A stretch of DNA of 64,000 nucleotides from Siphonodentalium dalli (taxonomy: Eukaryota; Mollusca; Scaphopoda; Gadilida; Siphonodentaliidae), in assembly GCA_032622095.1 (NCBI GenBank), contig CP136063.1:39160106-39224105 (forward strand). Direction: 5' to 3'. The notes under the pieces were generated by a model, which saw only the letters and a program-made list of their open reading frames with translations, was not told the origin of the DNA and did not search any database. The position numbers and the translations under genes are program-made. Shown one piece after another: positions 1-12,046 of this stretch. Position 1 is the first letter of the stretch. Each line of letters begins with the position of its first letter.

Positions 1-713
1 ACCACCCTATCCACATGTATGGCTAAACATATCATTGGCATAGATGAGTTGTTGTCATCGTTACATTAGCGAGTTTGCGATACCCGTCGGACGGGTACGG
101 GTACCGGTAGATCCAGGTAGATCGGTGAAAATCGTCACGGTCATTTGCGTACTTTGAATGCAGCACATAAAGCGATAGGGATTTGGAACGGGTGGATGTA
201 TCCCATTGACTGGTAGTCTTTCACTAAAGTTTTCTCACTCAAAAGTACATTAGTTCTACGAAATAACAGTCAGCTATGCATTAATCTATTTATTGCACGA
301 TTTCAATGCCAAATCTCATTGATACATTTGTCATTTAAGCCATGTTTTATGTTCAAAGTATCGAGGCGGCTTCTAACACTAAGATAACTATGGAACGCCG
401 ATTTGTTTACTGACAACTGTCTTCACTCAAGTAATGACATGTTATGATTAAGAGCGTGAGTTGACGGTGCTATACGCAGTCTCGACACAGGGACGTAATC
501 ATAGGGGGTCTCCCCGTTGAGAAGGTGTGTCCACCTTCAAATTCCCAACTATACACCCCTCTTAAACCACACCAAACAGAGGTTTGTGCGTAATTCAAAT
601 TGATTGTGCACCCCGTTGGGCTCTGATTCCCCCCAACTGATCCTTCACTGTCCTGAATAATATTGTGGACTGTTCTAAATGGATCAGTAGTCTTGTTGCA
701 GAAGTCCTGTGAT

Positions 714-726
714 GGGGGGGGGGGGG
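714..726. repeat. G13 mononucleotide tract
   Basis: An uninterrupted run of 13 G. Six more G/C runs of 11 to 14 occur in this window, several at the ends of mobile elements. Confidence 0.9.
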
Positions 727-959
727 TCCACCTTGCCGACCATGCAGTACGAGAACAGTTTTGTAGATATGAACCTGGAAATTGCAAAATCATAACATCT
801 AGTGGTCTAACACCAGGCAAATTCACGCCCTGGTTTGTTTTTCACAAATTAATGATCAGTATTGACGAGCCACTGAATGTGGTTAGACCAGGGCATACCG
901 GGTCGACCATGGTTCGGTCTGGTGTGAGAACGTTTTGAAATCTGAACATGAAAATTGAT

Positions 960-1230
960 AAATTATAGACTTTCCTCAAGCTTTACATTTGTTGGATATT
1001 TCCAACCTACTGTTGGCCATATAGCCCGAATGTTTTTCTACCAAAAGTAGGAATATTTGCAAATGTTGGTCTAAAACTATAAAAAAAATCCCCACTAATA
1101 CATTTTTGGAAAATCAAACTGAATGACAGAATAATTTCAACGTATGTTTTGGTGTGTTAGGTATATGCAATATCCAACTGTTGACAAAAGTTGGGGTGAG
1201 ACATCCCACCCTCTCGCCACGTCCCCTATC
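960..1230 (-). repeat. Dispersed repeat, related to 41680-41955
   Basis: Contains ATTTCCAAC, CAAAAGTTGG and GTGAGACATCCCACCC blocks in the same order, but inverted, as the segment near 41.7 kb (gtgtctcacaacc, aaagtttcaacagttgg, ggaaatttc). Shorter relatives lie near 47.46 kb and 55.73 kb. It encodes nothing recognisable; probably an old non-autonomous transposon fragment. Confidence 0.45.
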
Positions 1231-1604
1231 GACCCTTTGTTCATGCATGGGCATATATAAGTACACCGTGAATGTGTTACACGATTGAATACAACCGTTC
1301 AGTTATTGTACCTTATGTGGTGGTGACTGATTTCTCATTTTAATATAGATATTTGACTTTTGAACGGACATGGCGCATTTGAACCCCAAGACTGTTGTAT
1401 ATTGTAGTGGCCGATAGTGACACCAAATACTGATATACACACCTCATACTCGGCACAATCTTACCGTCGTCAGAGCGACTTTTATCTGTTTTCTTTGTTT
1501 CGCATAGAAGTGAAGCAAACGCTCTTTATTCGAACCATATAATGAATAGTGTACCATTAAACACCCTTTATATTTAACAAGTTAAATTTTTCTACCTACA
1601 TCCG

Positions 1605-1791
1605 GGTTTAGACCCAGACAAATATCCAAGTTCTTGGGATAAATATTCCCTTGCCCGACCCTTCGAAAGATTCCAACCCATTACCAGTTATATGACTAAA
1701 TATTCCCCAACTAATATAAGGGGCAATTTCGGTCTTATATCTGACTAAAAGTGCATGCATGTAGGACATTCTTGGACCCTGGGTCTAAACC
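1605..1791. repeat. Short inverted-repeat element
   Basis: The 13-bp sequence ggtttagacccag at the left is exactly reverse-complemented at the right (ctgggtctaaacc), 187 bp apart. The interior is non-coding. Size and symmetry fit a tiny MITE or hairpin, but no target duplication was identified. Confidence 0.4.
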
Positions 1792-2174
1792 AACACATGT
1801 TACACCGAAGAATGGTTGGATTATTAAATTAGCGTAATTGTATATGTGTGTTATCATAACATATTTTCTCAGTCAGAAAATTCCATCTGTTCTAGACGAC
1901 ACTCGAACGGTCTGGGAAATTACTTATGAAAGCCAATTATTGAAAATGTTACCAAAATGAGTCAAAGAAAGACGCCAACCCCTTCCACTTTCGCCTCGTC
2001 CCTGGTTAATGCAACCATTATCCACGCAGATGTCCATCATATAACCATAACAGCAAGTATAACGTCGGCCAAGAAAGCGAATGCGGATAACAATTTCTCT
2101 ATATCATATCTATTGTGCTGCAATTGGCTCACCATACACTACCCGTCGATATGCTTAATTCTACCCGTAAAACA

Positions 2175-2255
2175 GTTTGCGATTTCAAAACGTGTACCGG
2201 TACGGGTAGCTACCAGTACCCGTACCGGTACCCGTACCCGTTTGAAATCGCAAAC
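2175..2255. repeat. Large hairpin at the right end of the first TIR element
   Basis: gtttgcgatttcaaa is followed 51 bp later by its perfect complement. The interior alternates GTACCGGTAC and GTACGGGTA, itself almost fully palindromic. The whole 81-bp block can fold into one long stem. Its outer arm repeats the terminal sequence of the element, so the right end carries the terminus twice in opposite orientation. Confidence 0.75.
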
Positions 2256-2332
2256 TCGCTATTGATGCTGCATGGTCGGGTTTCTCCAAATTTAATACTA
2301 AAACAGAATGACCCATAAACTAAGGTGGCTGG

Positions 2333-3395
2333 TTTAGGACATGGGAAAATGTTTTTTTTATTTCGTGGCTACGAAATTACTAATTCGTGGCAACGAAATG
2401 ATAATTCGTGGCGAATTATAACTGATTGACCTTTGCATATATCCAGATACCTTTCCGGTATGGTTACACTTGATGATGTTTTAGAAACAATGTGTACGAT
2501 CACAGAGACGCTACTATAAACCCATTATGGCGTGGGACCCGGGCTCTATGGTGATATGGACGTCCGATATAAACTAGCCCATAGAGAACGGGGAAACACG
2601 GGTCAGGTGGCTCCAAGACAAACTGAATATTCCTTTGTTTTTACCACAATGCATCGAATGGGGATGACATTTCACTCAGCACATTGGCCGATTTAAGTCA
2701 AATAAGGGGTTTTGTAGGGTGGGCCCAAAACAAACTTATAAATATTCACACCTTTCAACCATACCCGATCCAAAATGGTCGCCGCTCAGAAGGGGTCAAA
2801 TAGGGTACACATTATTTCTCGGTCACTTGACCGATATAGATCAAATAAAGGGTGTTGTACTGTGGCTCGCAAATTAAGCTAAATTTTCACACCTTCAGTC
2901 CATTCGAGCGAAAATGATAACTGATCAGAGGGGTCCATATATGGTAGCATGCAATTGATGAGACAAACTAAATATTCACCCGCTTTCACCATCCTGATCC
3001 AAAATGGCCGCCCCAGATGGGTTCAAATATGGCACCTATACAATTTCTCGGCCCCTTAACCGTTTGATGTGGTATAATTGGTGCTGTATGGTGACCCCAA
3101 GGTATACTGAATGTCGTGGGTGCCCTATGTGACCCACCCCAGGACGGCGGCAACTTTGGATCGGGTTGGTGAAAGGGGTGATTAATTAATTTGTTTTACG
3201 GGCCACCCTGCAACACCCTTTATCTCAAATCGCCGTGGCTCATGCCAAGATGGTGGACAACTACAACCAGATCATCTCTATCAGCTTCCATTACAACAAT
3301 GGGACTGACGATCGTATATCACAATTAGTTATTTCGTGGCCACGTATTAGTTATTTCGTGGCCACGAAATAAAAAAAATATTCCCATGTCCTAAA
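2333..3395. mobile_element. 1.06-kb TIR element with internal degenerate tandem repeats
   Basis: Ends are tttaggacatggga and its complement, followed inward by poly-A/T and repeated ttatttcgtggccacgaaat blocks, giving imperfect TIRs of about 70 bp. The interior has four loose repeats of roughly 115-170 bp built around gatccaaaatggccgcc, tttctcggccacttgacc and ggtgttgta motifs. There is no coding capacity. It resembles a non-autonomous DNA transposon; superfamily unknown because no clear target duplication was found. Confidence 0.6.
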
Positions 3396-3915
3396 AGTTT
3401 GGACTGACACTTACATAAATATGACTCGCAGAATTGTTAGCACACAACTCCGTATTATGCGGTACTTCGTCCTGGCAATAAACATTAATTTTGTCAATTG
3501 ATGAAAAAACAACATCAATCAATTTTACAACGACATCCTGAAGCTTTAGTCATGATAACCATTACATTTGTAGAATAGTGGACATTACCTCTGAAGCACG
3601 TGATTGTGATGTATATGATTGATGTGAACCACATTTTTTATCAACTATTGTATCTGGTGTCCTGACTATATAGCAAGTTAATTTGGTAAAATGACATGTA
3701 GTTAACGATATATTACATATGTAAGAGCCATGCATAATTGTATATGATAGCCATTAAGTTCCACCACTGTGAACATTTGAGTAAATTGTCAAACTCTATA
3801 TAGGGCCCAACGTTAGTTTTGTTCGCAACTGTAGTACACTACCCGCGGAGACTTATCTGACGACACCATTCTCAAAAATACATTTCAAAGTTATACTTGA
3901 CATATGTGCATAATT
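3396..3915. other. Intergenic, nothing recognised
   Basis: AT-rich sequence with no credible open frame, RNA gene or repeat boundary. Confidence 0.6.
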
Positions 3916-4855
3916 TCAACTCGCACAATTCATGAAAAAGCTAATCGTGTTAGTTAATATCTGTATAATCAGGAAACGCTCTTTAAATTTTTGAAACCGT
4001 CCAAACAATTTGTTTCCACTAAAATGTCAGACTGGAAACAAGTAGACTCTGAAAGTAGACCGCCATATTTGATATGTTTGTTACTTTCAACTCGCACATC
4101 CACCAGCAGGTTACTTATGAGGATTGATATTTTTATAATAAGTAAACGCTCTTTAAATTCTTAAAACAGTCCAAAAAACTTTTTTCCAATAAAATTTCAA
4201 CTGGACACATGTAAACTCTGAAAGTAGACACGCTATTGATAAATAAACCATTCGCATGTCGGTTTAGACAATCCGAAATTGCGCGACCGTTGTTTTGGAC
4301 CAAAGGAATCTGACTTGTGAAATCAGCGAGGATTGGGGTAGGGTTAGCTTTTCTGCGATATCTTTACCAAAAATCTATGTATCGAAGTTTTGTTTGTGGC
4401 ATATGATCAAGATATCCTTGTAGATTGTTCATGTTCGTCTATATGTGATGTAGCTGATTTTAAGAATATACAATACCTTAATATTTGGGAAAGAAAATTG
4501 AAAATGCAGTCATAAATACAATTCATCTGATGATTTTATGATAAAATACCACATTAAGATATGTAATTAAGTAATTTGTGGCAAGATCTCTCCATGTTTT
4601 TCGATTTCTAAGAACAAAGAAAGCCACTTACCGAACTTGCTATGCGTAATAGCATGTTTTTATTACCAGGTGGACGGTAAATAAATAGAGGGGTACACAA
4701 ACAAGAGCCTCACATAAACCTGTTTCCACTAAAATATCAAGCTGGAAACAGGTAGATTCTGAAAATAGACACACTGGTGCTATAGAAACTGTTCTCATAT
4801 CGCTTTTAACATTCCGAAAACGCGCGACCACTTTTTTCGACATAAGGAATCCGAC
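3916..4855. repeat. Three degenerate direct repeats
   Basis: Three segments (about 3916-4075, 4088-4320 and 4718-4855) share tcaactcgcac, aaacgctctttaaat, tttccactaaaat, tcaactgga, gactctgaaagtagac and, in the last two, a cgcgcgacc block followed by aaggaatc. They are in the same orientation and only roughly alike, so an old tandem duplication. Small frames inside are not protein-like. Confidence 0.55.
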
Positions 4856-5742
4856 TATTGGGTCTTCAGTTTTGGGTTGGAAAATAATAAAAATGTTCCT
4901 AAATTTGTGCTATCATTGCTGCGTAGCACCCTTTTAGCTGAATCCTGAATACCGGTTTTATTGTCCAAATGAATCCCGAGTACCAGAATATAGGGGGTAT
5001 GAATCCAGCTTACCCAGAAAGTGGCCTGAATGCCACCCACCTATAAGAGGGGGCTGACATACTCTTTTATCATACTTGTAGTCTGTTTTCTATATTAACC
5101 ATCTCGAGTGGTGAAATTAATGTATTTGTTTAATTATTAACATCTGAATACCATTTATAGTATATATTGATATCTGATCAATTGCTACTGCTATCAAAAC
5201 TGTTAAATATGGTGTGTCTTTTTATCCAAATTTACTGTCTACATGTATATTTGGGGGGTTTTGAGTCAGATAAATACAGGTAACATGTACTTCTATCACT
5301 AAGAAATGATGTTTTCTGTTTGGAAATGCTGCCCGGAAGATATAATGCATCTCCAAAGCAGGCAGCATATACAGTTTATAGTTTATGTCATTCAAAGGGG
5401 GAAACACAGTTGGAAAGTTTAAAATGAGAAAAAAAAATACTTTATTGGAAGTGTAGTTGCGAGGTACACTGGTAAATGACGTTGGAACTAAAATTAATGA
5501 TTTTAGTGTGTATGTTATGTCCAGTATACACTGAAACCTAATGTAACTTGCCTAACATGCTAGATATGAAGAGGGAATTTGCAAGTGTTTTTGAACTATA
5601 ATTTTAACCCAACTCTCGAAAGTAAGTTTTAACCCATGCGGTATATATGTTTGTGTATTACATGTGTTTTTATATTTTATCTTTAGTTAGTTTACATTGA
5701 ATAAACATATACACAATCAGTTTCCTTGATTTGTTATTATAC
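4856..5742. other. Intergenic, nothing recognised
   Basis: AT-rich, no supported gene. Short minus-strand frames of about 60 aa have no domain signature. Confidence 0.6.
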
Positions 5743-6254
5743 TTAAATGTGGTCTATCTCTTTGTAAACGTGCGCTATATAGTTGCCGGGGTATAACATT
5801 TTACAAATAAATAGAAGACTATATGCTTCTATCGACTAATATTGATTATATTTCGAATATTTTCAGGTCTAAAAGGTTTGGTTGTTTAGGCAACGAACAA
5901 TATTGATTACTATTACTAGAGATAAGAAATTATATTTTGTAATTGTGTCACAAACAAAAGTTAATTAGACTCATTATCGCTTATAAATAGTAAAATAATA
6001 CAATAAATGTGAGATATTTGACGTTCGGAACGTAGATATTAGAATAGCCAAATGATCTCTATCGCTATATGGTATGGCCTGAAGGTCTGTTCTAAAGTAG
6101 AACAATAAAGTGTCCCAATTAATCATCTAATTTCATAATAAATTATTCAAAATGAAATCAATACTACTGGACAGAGATCTTCAATTAATAATTATTATTT
6201 TATACCCACGCAACTATTTCAAATGTGTTATTTAAAGAGATAATCCATCTTTGA
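5743..6254 (+). mobile_element. TTAA-MITE-1, copy a (old)
   Basis: First copy of a family seen about ten times. Left end TTAA then a diverged GGTGGATTATCTCTTTG; right end AAAGAGATAATCCATCTTT then TTGA (a decayed TTAA). The two ends are inverted repeats for about 130 bp, including TCCGGA, AATATTAAT and TTATTTCGAATAT blocks. Non-coding. TTAA flanks point to the piggyBac-type target preference; the plus sign marks the GGTGGATT end at the left. Confidence 0.75.
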
Positions 6255-6419
6255 ACATGGGTGAGGTTCATTTACTGGTGGTAATACAGTACATATGGAA
6301 GTTTGATAATTGTGTGAAGAGAATATGTCTTATACTGTGTAACCTCATTGATAATACCTCTAGGTCCCACCAAATCTACTGCTTTACCATCATCACCCGA
6401 TCATCATAATTGTACTTCT

Positions 6420-7235
6420 GTATTCCCACCCAGGTATACCTTTGTGTGATTTATCCAGGTATTCCTTATTGTTTTCTACCCATGTGTATCTTGAAGTTGA
6501 TGTGTCCCACCCAGATGTACCTTGGTGTTATGTATCCAGGTTTACCTTGGTGTTTCCTTACCTGGGTGTACCTTGATGTTTTCTTACACATGTGTATCTC
6601 CCTGTGTTTCCAACCGGGTGTACCTTGGTGTTTTTGACCCAAGTGTTTTCCGGTTGTTTCTACCAGAGTATACCCCAGTGTTCTTAAACACGCACAACTT
6701 GATGATTTTATCTTGTTGTTCCACAGTGATTTTACCCAGATGTAACCCAAATGCAACCACTCTGATAAACCCTGGTTTATATGTGGGTGGTGCACATGGG
6801 ATACATCTGGGTAAATATACTGGGCTACACCAGGGTAAGATAATCGAGTAATAACTGCTTAAAACACCCAGGAGTATACCCTGGTAGAAACATCCGGGAA
6901 AACCCCTCGAAAACACAAAGGTACACCTGGATAAATGCAATGTGAGATGCACCTTGTTTAGACAACACAAAGGTATACCAAGGTAAGGAAATACCAAGGT
7001 ATACCTAGGTAAGAAAACGACAAGTTATTCCTGAGTGGGAAAGATAAAGATATACAGGGGTATTGAAAACCTGGGTAAGAAACATCCGGGTGAATAACAC
7101 CAAGGTACACCTGTGTGGGGAAACACACAGTTAGGAAACAACATGGTACACCTGTCATCTGGGTAATTACACTAATGTTTACCCACACCAGGGTTTTTAT
7201 CTCGTTGATCCTGGATTAATCCTGGTAAAACCAGG
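6420..7235. repeat. Inverted minisatellite of ccaggtgtaccttggtgtt-like units
   Basis: From about 6420 to 6690 degenerate ~30-bp units read CCAGGTGTACCTTGGTGTTT; from about 6780 to 7200 the same motif runs in the opposite direction as CACCAAGGTACACCTGGGTAAG. The whole block is a loose giant palindrome whose translated frames are the cysteine/proline-rich shadows expected of such repeats. It may be the expanded terminal repeats of a foldback-type element. No gene is inferred. Confidence 0.7.
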
Positions 7236-7854
7236 GTTTCCGGGTGTCTTGGTGGTCGGTGGATATCTTGGTAGACAGACATACACGCGGGTTTTGGCCG
7301 AAAAAACCTGGGTGGATTTACAGGATAGATTTTATATGGGCGTGCATTCTGTCTACCTTATGTCTTTTTTGGGGAGGGTTGATTGTTCAACATTGGATAA
7401 CAAATAGTACGGGCAACAGTGATATATTATAACGCAGCTAATTGGCAGTAGTTTTTTTCTATGTTTAAATTAGTTGGGCATAACCTTCTTAATTTTGGTT
7501 TTATAAGAAACGAAAGACAACGCTTTGCGTGAATAGTCATATTCTTCTCACGCTCAAAGTTAGTTTACGTCACATGACGTCATGTCTGTCATTACCAGAT
7601 ACGTCAGTTACATGTATTACCTTATTATGTTTGTCGCCCCATTACCAGGTATCAGAATTGGACGAATATATATTCTCGAAAGGTGTGAATATACTCTGTG
7701 AATCACGTGGGGTTTATTTTTAAAATGACCGATTTTTTCACCGCGTGCATCAATAAAGGAACGCGCAAAAGAAAAGAGTCCGCATATCTGACAAATCCAA
7801 CATACGAATTCCGATGCGACACCTATATCCATATTTTCGTATGTTATTTATGTT
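7236..7854. other. Intergenic, nothing recognised
   Basis: No supported gene. Short frames of about 60-70 aa carry no recognisable domain. Confidence 0.55.
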
Positions 7855-8403
7855 TTAAAGATGCATTATCTCTTCATATAACAATTTAGAAATAGTTGCG
7901 TGGGTATAAACTAATAAATATGAATTGATGACCCCTGTCCGGAAACGCGTCTATAAAGTAATATTTATTTAATTTCGAATATTTTATTATAAAATGAGAT
8001 GACTAAATGGGACACTTCATTGTTCTATTTTAGATCATACCATTCAGGCGACACCATATAACGATAGAGTTCACTAGAAGTTCCCATAGCTAAACTCCAA
8101 ACGTAAAATGTCCCATATAGAGTGTTTGTATTGTTTTATTCCATAGTTATACGGGATAATGAGTCTAATTAACGTGTATTTGTGACCACATTACACAATA
8201 AAATGTCTTGTCTCTGTTGACAGTAACCACTATTGTTCGTTAGCTAAACATCCACATGTTTTAGACCATAACGTATTCGAAATTTAATCAATGATAATCG
8301 ACAGAAACATTTCGGACACGATTCTTCGATTCATATCTAAAAATTGTATACCCCGGTATATACCTATATAACACATGTTTACAAAGAGATAAATCACCTT
8401 TAA
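7855..8403 (-). mobile_element. TTAA-MITE-1, copy b (old)
   Basis: Reverse-orientation copy: TTAA followed by AGATGCATTATCTCTT at the left, and ACAAAGAGATAAATCACC followed by TTTAA at the right. Interior blocks TTCGAATATT, CCACTATTGTTCGTTAGCT and TGTATACCCCGGT match the family. Many substitutions, so an older insertion. Confidence 0.8.
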
Positions 8404-8652
8404 AATATGACGAGAACTCTTGTTCAGTGATCAATTCAAGAGAGATAACTGTATTCACTTTAACCAGCCATTAGTCAGTAGAGTTACCCCCCTTCAATTG
8501 CCATGCTCCAACTGTTTACTGCTTAACACTTTTGGCAGCAGTTTTACTCAATAAAACATAATTAGAGAGCACACAACAGATACATTTTTGGAATTATGTG
8601 AAAATGTTTTAGTTGCCTTCCAGTGAAATTTAAGTGGATCCACACAAGAGTG

Positions 8653-9048
8653 TCTCAGATGTAACAAACGCCCAGCCTTAATTCTTATGCAGTCACACTC
8701 AGATGTAACAAACGCTCAGCCTTAATTCTTATGGAGTCACACTCAGATGTAACAAACGCTCAGCCTTAATTCCCATGCAGTCATACTCAAATGTAACAAA
8801 CGCTCAGCCTTAATTCTAATGCAGTCACACTCAGATGTAACAAACGCTCAGCCTTAATTCTTATGCAGTCACACTCAGATGTAACAAACGCTCAGCCTTA
8901 ATTATTATGCAGTCACACTCAGATGTAACAAACGCTCAGCCTTAATTCCCATGCAGTCATACTCAAATGTAACAAACGCTCAGCCTTAATTCTTATGCAG
9001 TCACACTCAGATGTAACAAACGCTCAGCCTTAATTACCATGCAGTCAC
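8653..9048 (+). repeat. Nine-copy 44-bp tandem array
   Basis: Nine head-to-tail units, each containing gtaacaaacgctcagcctta and ending atgcagtcacactcagat. Units 3 and 7 share the rare variant cccatgcagtcatactcaaa, which suggests a four-unit (176-bp) secondary duplication. The repeats are contiguous with no spacers, so this is not a CRISPR. No function is implied. Confidence 0.92.
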
Positions 9049-9171
9049 ATATTCATGAACGCTCTAATAAATATTGATTTTTTGTTCAAACAGTTATACA
9101 TTTTCTGTAGTGGGGAATGAATGACGTTCTGCGTGTCGCTTGCAGCTGTAATTTTAGGATCAACGTGCCGC

Positions 9172-9699
9172 TTAAATGTGGATTATCTCTTTGTAAACAT
9201 GTATTATATAGTTACAGGGGTATAAAATATTAGATTTGTATCGAAGACTCCTGTCCGGAAATGCTTATATCGATTAATATTAATTTTATTTCGAATATTT
9301 TCTGGTCTAAAAAGGTGTGTTTGTTCAGCTAACGAACAATAGTGGTTACTGTTAACAGAGACCAGAAATTATATTGTGCAATTTTGTCACAAATAAACGT
9401 TAATTATAGTCATTATCGCTTATATCTGTGGAACAAAACAATACAAACAACCAATCTGTGATATTTGACATTCGTTGCGTAGCCGTATGAACAGCCCAGT
9501 GCTCTATATCGCAATACGGTCTCATCCGAATGGTCGGTTCTAAAAATAGTAACATAAATGGGCCCGATTTAATATTCGAAATAAAATCAACATTAATTGA
9601 TAGAAGCTTTTCCGGACATAGGTCTTCAGTTCATATCTATTATTTTATACCCACGCAACTATTTAAAATTTGTTATTTAAAGAGATAATCCATCTTTAA
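9172..9699 (+). mobile_element. TTAA-MITE-1, copy c
   Basis: 528 bp, bounded by TTAA on both sides, with ATGTGGATTATCTCTTTG at the left and AAAGAGATAATCCATCTT at the right. The interior closely matches the 49-51 kb copies. It contains part of an ORF seen in several copies, explained by copy identity and not by coding selection. Confidence 0.9.
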
Positions 9700-9767
9700 T
9701 ATCAGCAGGACAGTAAGTGAATGAGCAAGTGCAAGATTGATTTTGCAGCCTTGACATTGCTGTTGAA

Positions 9768-10255
9768 TTAAAGGTACTCAACCCGTAAAAAGGGTCCCCA
9801 TCTCAACAGATTCCAACAACCACAATCCGATCAGAGGGTCCTATATTACTATTTCTTTGGCTTTTGGGGTAAAAAATATTTGATTCGAGTCGAGGAACCC
9901 ATCAAACAAAGCTCAGAGTTATTAGATATTGATTTTTGAAAATTCTTATGTTCTCGAGATGAGTACTAATAACTGCCGTCAATTTGGTAACCTGCTCGAG
10001 ATATTACGCCAAAATTCTATTCAAACAGACAAGGATGGATAACTCTATAATCAAGTGGGTAATAATAACGAATTTTTGACTGTCTTCTGGGCCAGAAAGA
10101 ATTCCCGATAATGAAAAATAATAGATTTCTAAAATCGATATCTAACAAATCTGAGCTTTGATGGGTGACTTCCTCGACTCGAATCAAATATTTTTGACCC
10201 CCGAAGCCATTGAAATAGTAATTGAGAGGAGTTTTATCGGGTTGAGTACCTTTAA
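9768..10255. mobile_element. TTAA-MITE-2, complete copy
   Basis: A second MITE family of 488 bp. TTAA then AGGTACTCAACCCG at the left, CGGGTTGAGTACC then TTTAA at the right. The arms are inverted repeats of about 170 bp sharing ttgattcgagtcgaggaa and its complement. The 137-aa minus-strand frame across it is a by-product of the repeat. A partial copy lies at 41315-41644. Confidence 0.85.
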
Positions 10256-10762
10256 AAGATCGATATGCGGAATCACAGATGAGAGACAACCAAAGGGTAT
10301 TTATATATTGTGTGACCACAGGTACATAATTTAAGTTACATAACATAACAACAGCGTTCATATATGTATACATGGACCAGGGCCTAGCATAATTATCTCT
10401 TTTGCATACATTTGTATATCTGAGTTCCATCTACCAGAGATACCTATTTATGAAAGAGATGTGCTTACCCTTTCTTCCCATGCAGTCATGTATAAATGAT
10501 CTTCATTGTAACGCTAATGTATTATATTACAACAAAATGTACCTGTCACAATAGAAACGCCCTTTATTATGTGAATATATTGTACCCTCTATAAAACTGC
10601 GGCACACTAGATGATGACACAAAAGAAATAAAGAGCATTTGTATTTTATCTACGAGTTACAGATATTTACATGGAAGACTTAGTTCACACATAGCAATGT
10701 ATACAAGCTCCTGACTGTAACGATATGTATCCTAACGAACCAAAGCCGGACGTCACACGTGT

Positions 10763-10962
10763 TAGACCGGAAAATGTTCGAAATATAATCAATATTAACC
10801 GATATAAGCATTTCCGTCAGAGGTCTTCATATCTCATAGTTTAATCCCTGGTACATGTAGTATGTTGATAGCTAATATCCATTTAACAGCGATTGATCAT
10901 TGTTATTTGTTTCAAAAATAACTATATAACACATGATTACAAACATACAGACCATCTTTAAG
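10763..10962 (-). mobile_element. TTAA-MITE-1, truncated copy d
   Basis: Carries the family order (TTAGACC, GAAAATGTTCGAAAT, AATATTAACCGATA, GCATTTCCG, AACTATATAACACATG, ACCATCTTTAA) but only the GGTGGATT half, and very diverged. Confidence 0.65.
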
Positions 10963-11263
10963 CCCATCGATCTACTGTGCGACAAAAGTGTTTGCACAAA
11001 TTCAAAACAGCAGCGTTGTATTAGACAAGAAAACAAGTTGTTGCAAACCTACATGTCTCTGTGCAATTTACAATTATGTAACGATTTGTTTATGTAGACG
11101 CACGTAACAGGCATCAAATTACCGTCAATGCATAAGCGTGATTGTGCTATCGGTGTTCATGGAACGTTATAGTTACCATATTGTCATCTTCTGGGGGGGG
11201 GGGGTAAGCAAACTAATTAAAACATCTAGAATAAATTAGATTTATCGCCATTCCATCTCAACC
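10963..11263. other. Intergenic with a G12 tract
   Basis: No gene seen. Contains a run of 12 G at 11193-11204. Confidence 0.6.
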
Positions 11264-12046
11264 AAGCAACGTGAATTTCGTTACTTATTCCTTATTCGCA
11301 AAATATCGGAAAGTGTGGCAAATGGCCCCAAATTCGTAAGTGGCCAGGTGGGCGGAACATTTTGGCCGAAATTTTTTGGGTCAAGTTCGTAAAAGTGGTC
11401 CGAAAAAGTGTCCAACCTATCACAAATTTGGCCCGAAAAAATTTGGGTCGAAAAGTCCAAAATGCCTCGAAATTAGGCAAAGTCTAAAACATGAAGGGAA
11501 AATGGAAAATGGCACCAATGAGTCCAAGTTCTCAAGTGGCCAGCTGCGCGGAACATTTTGGGCCGAAAACTTTTCGGGTCGAGTTCGTAAAAGTGGTCCG
11601 AAAAAGTGTTCAACCTGTGCTCGATCCGATTTTTTGGGGGAAATGTGGCAAATGACCACGGGAACATACTAAGTAAAAAATAAAAAAAATTAGGGCCGAA
11701 AACATTTGGGTAGAAAAGTCCGAAAATGCCTCGAAATTAGGCAAAGTCTAAAAAATTAAGGGAAAATGGCCCCAATGAGTCCAAATTCTCAAATGGCCAG
11801 CCAGGCGGAACATTTTGGGCCGAAAATGTTTTGGGTCGAGTTCGTAAAAGTGGTCCGAATAAGTGTCGAACCTGTGCTCGGTCCGATTTTTTTGGGGAAA
11901 TGTGGCAAATAACCACGGGAACATACTAAGTAAAAAATAAAAAAAAACTTTGGGTCGAAACGTCCGAAATGCCTCGAAATTAGGTCTAAAAAATGAAGGG
12001 GAAAATGGCCCCAATGAGTCTAAATTCTCAAGTGGCCAACTGGGCG
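11264..12046 (+). mobile_element. Left part of an element with ~250-bp internal repeats, split by an LTR retrotransposon
   Basis: Begins aagcaacgtgaatttcgtta and contains three successive units of about 196, 254 and 243 bp. Each starts near aagtggccag and has gcggaacattttgg, gagttcgtaaaagtggtccg and gcctcgaaattaggcaaag. The reverse complement of the same starting sequence ends the block at 17500, so the element had inverted ends and was later interrupted. The translated frames here are repeat shadows. Family unknown. Confidence 0.7.
12043..12046. other. Candidate LTR target-site duplication, left
   Basis: GGCG precedes the 5' LTR and GGCG follows the 3' LTR at 17303-17306. The host element without the insertion would read ...ggccaactggGCGG..., as in its sister units. 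Confidence 0.6.

Larger units (their letters stand above)
67..2261. mobile_element. TIR-bounded element without a transposase (candidate non-autonomous DNA transposon)
   Basis: The left edge reads tagcgagtttgcgat and the right edge is its exact reverse complement. Both are followed inward by CCCGTACC/GGTACGGG-rich sequence, so the ends form imperfect inverted repeats of about 45 bp. No open frame inside resembles a transposase; the longest ones (about 100 aa) are low-complexity chance frames. No convincing target-site duplication could be seen, so the exact boundaries and superfamily are open. It could also be two fragments of an older inverted repeat. Confidence 0.42.

Noticed and set aside
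470-938. Opposing ~100-aa frames around a G13 run
   Set aside because: Overlapping frames on both strands, low complexity, no domain.
6410-6997. Cys/Pro-rich frames of 75-137 aa on both strands
   Set aside because: They are translations of the inverted minisatellite.
8653-9048. Possible CRISPR array
   Set aside because: Units are contiguous, 44 bp, without unique spacers, in a eukaryotic setting.
10017-10430. 137-aa minus-strand frame
   Set aside because: Most of it lies within TTAA-MITE-2 and has no domain.
11292-12014. Several 60-110 aa frames
   Set aside because: Repeat shadows of the ~250-bp units, present on both strands.
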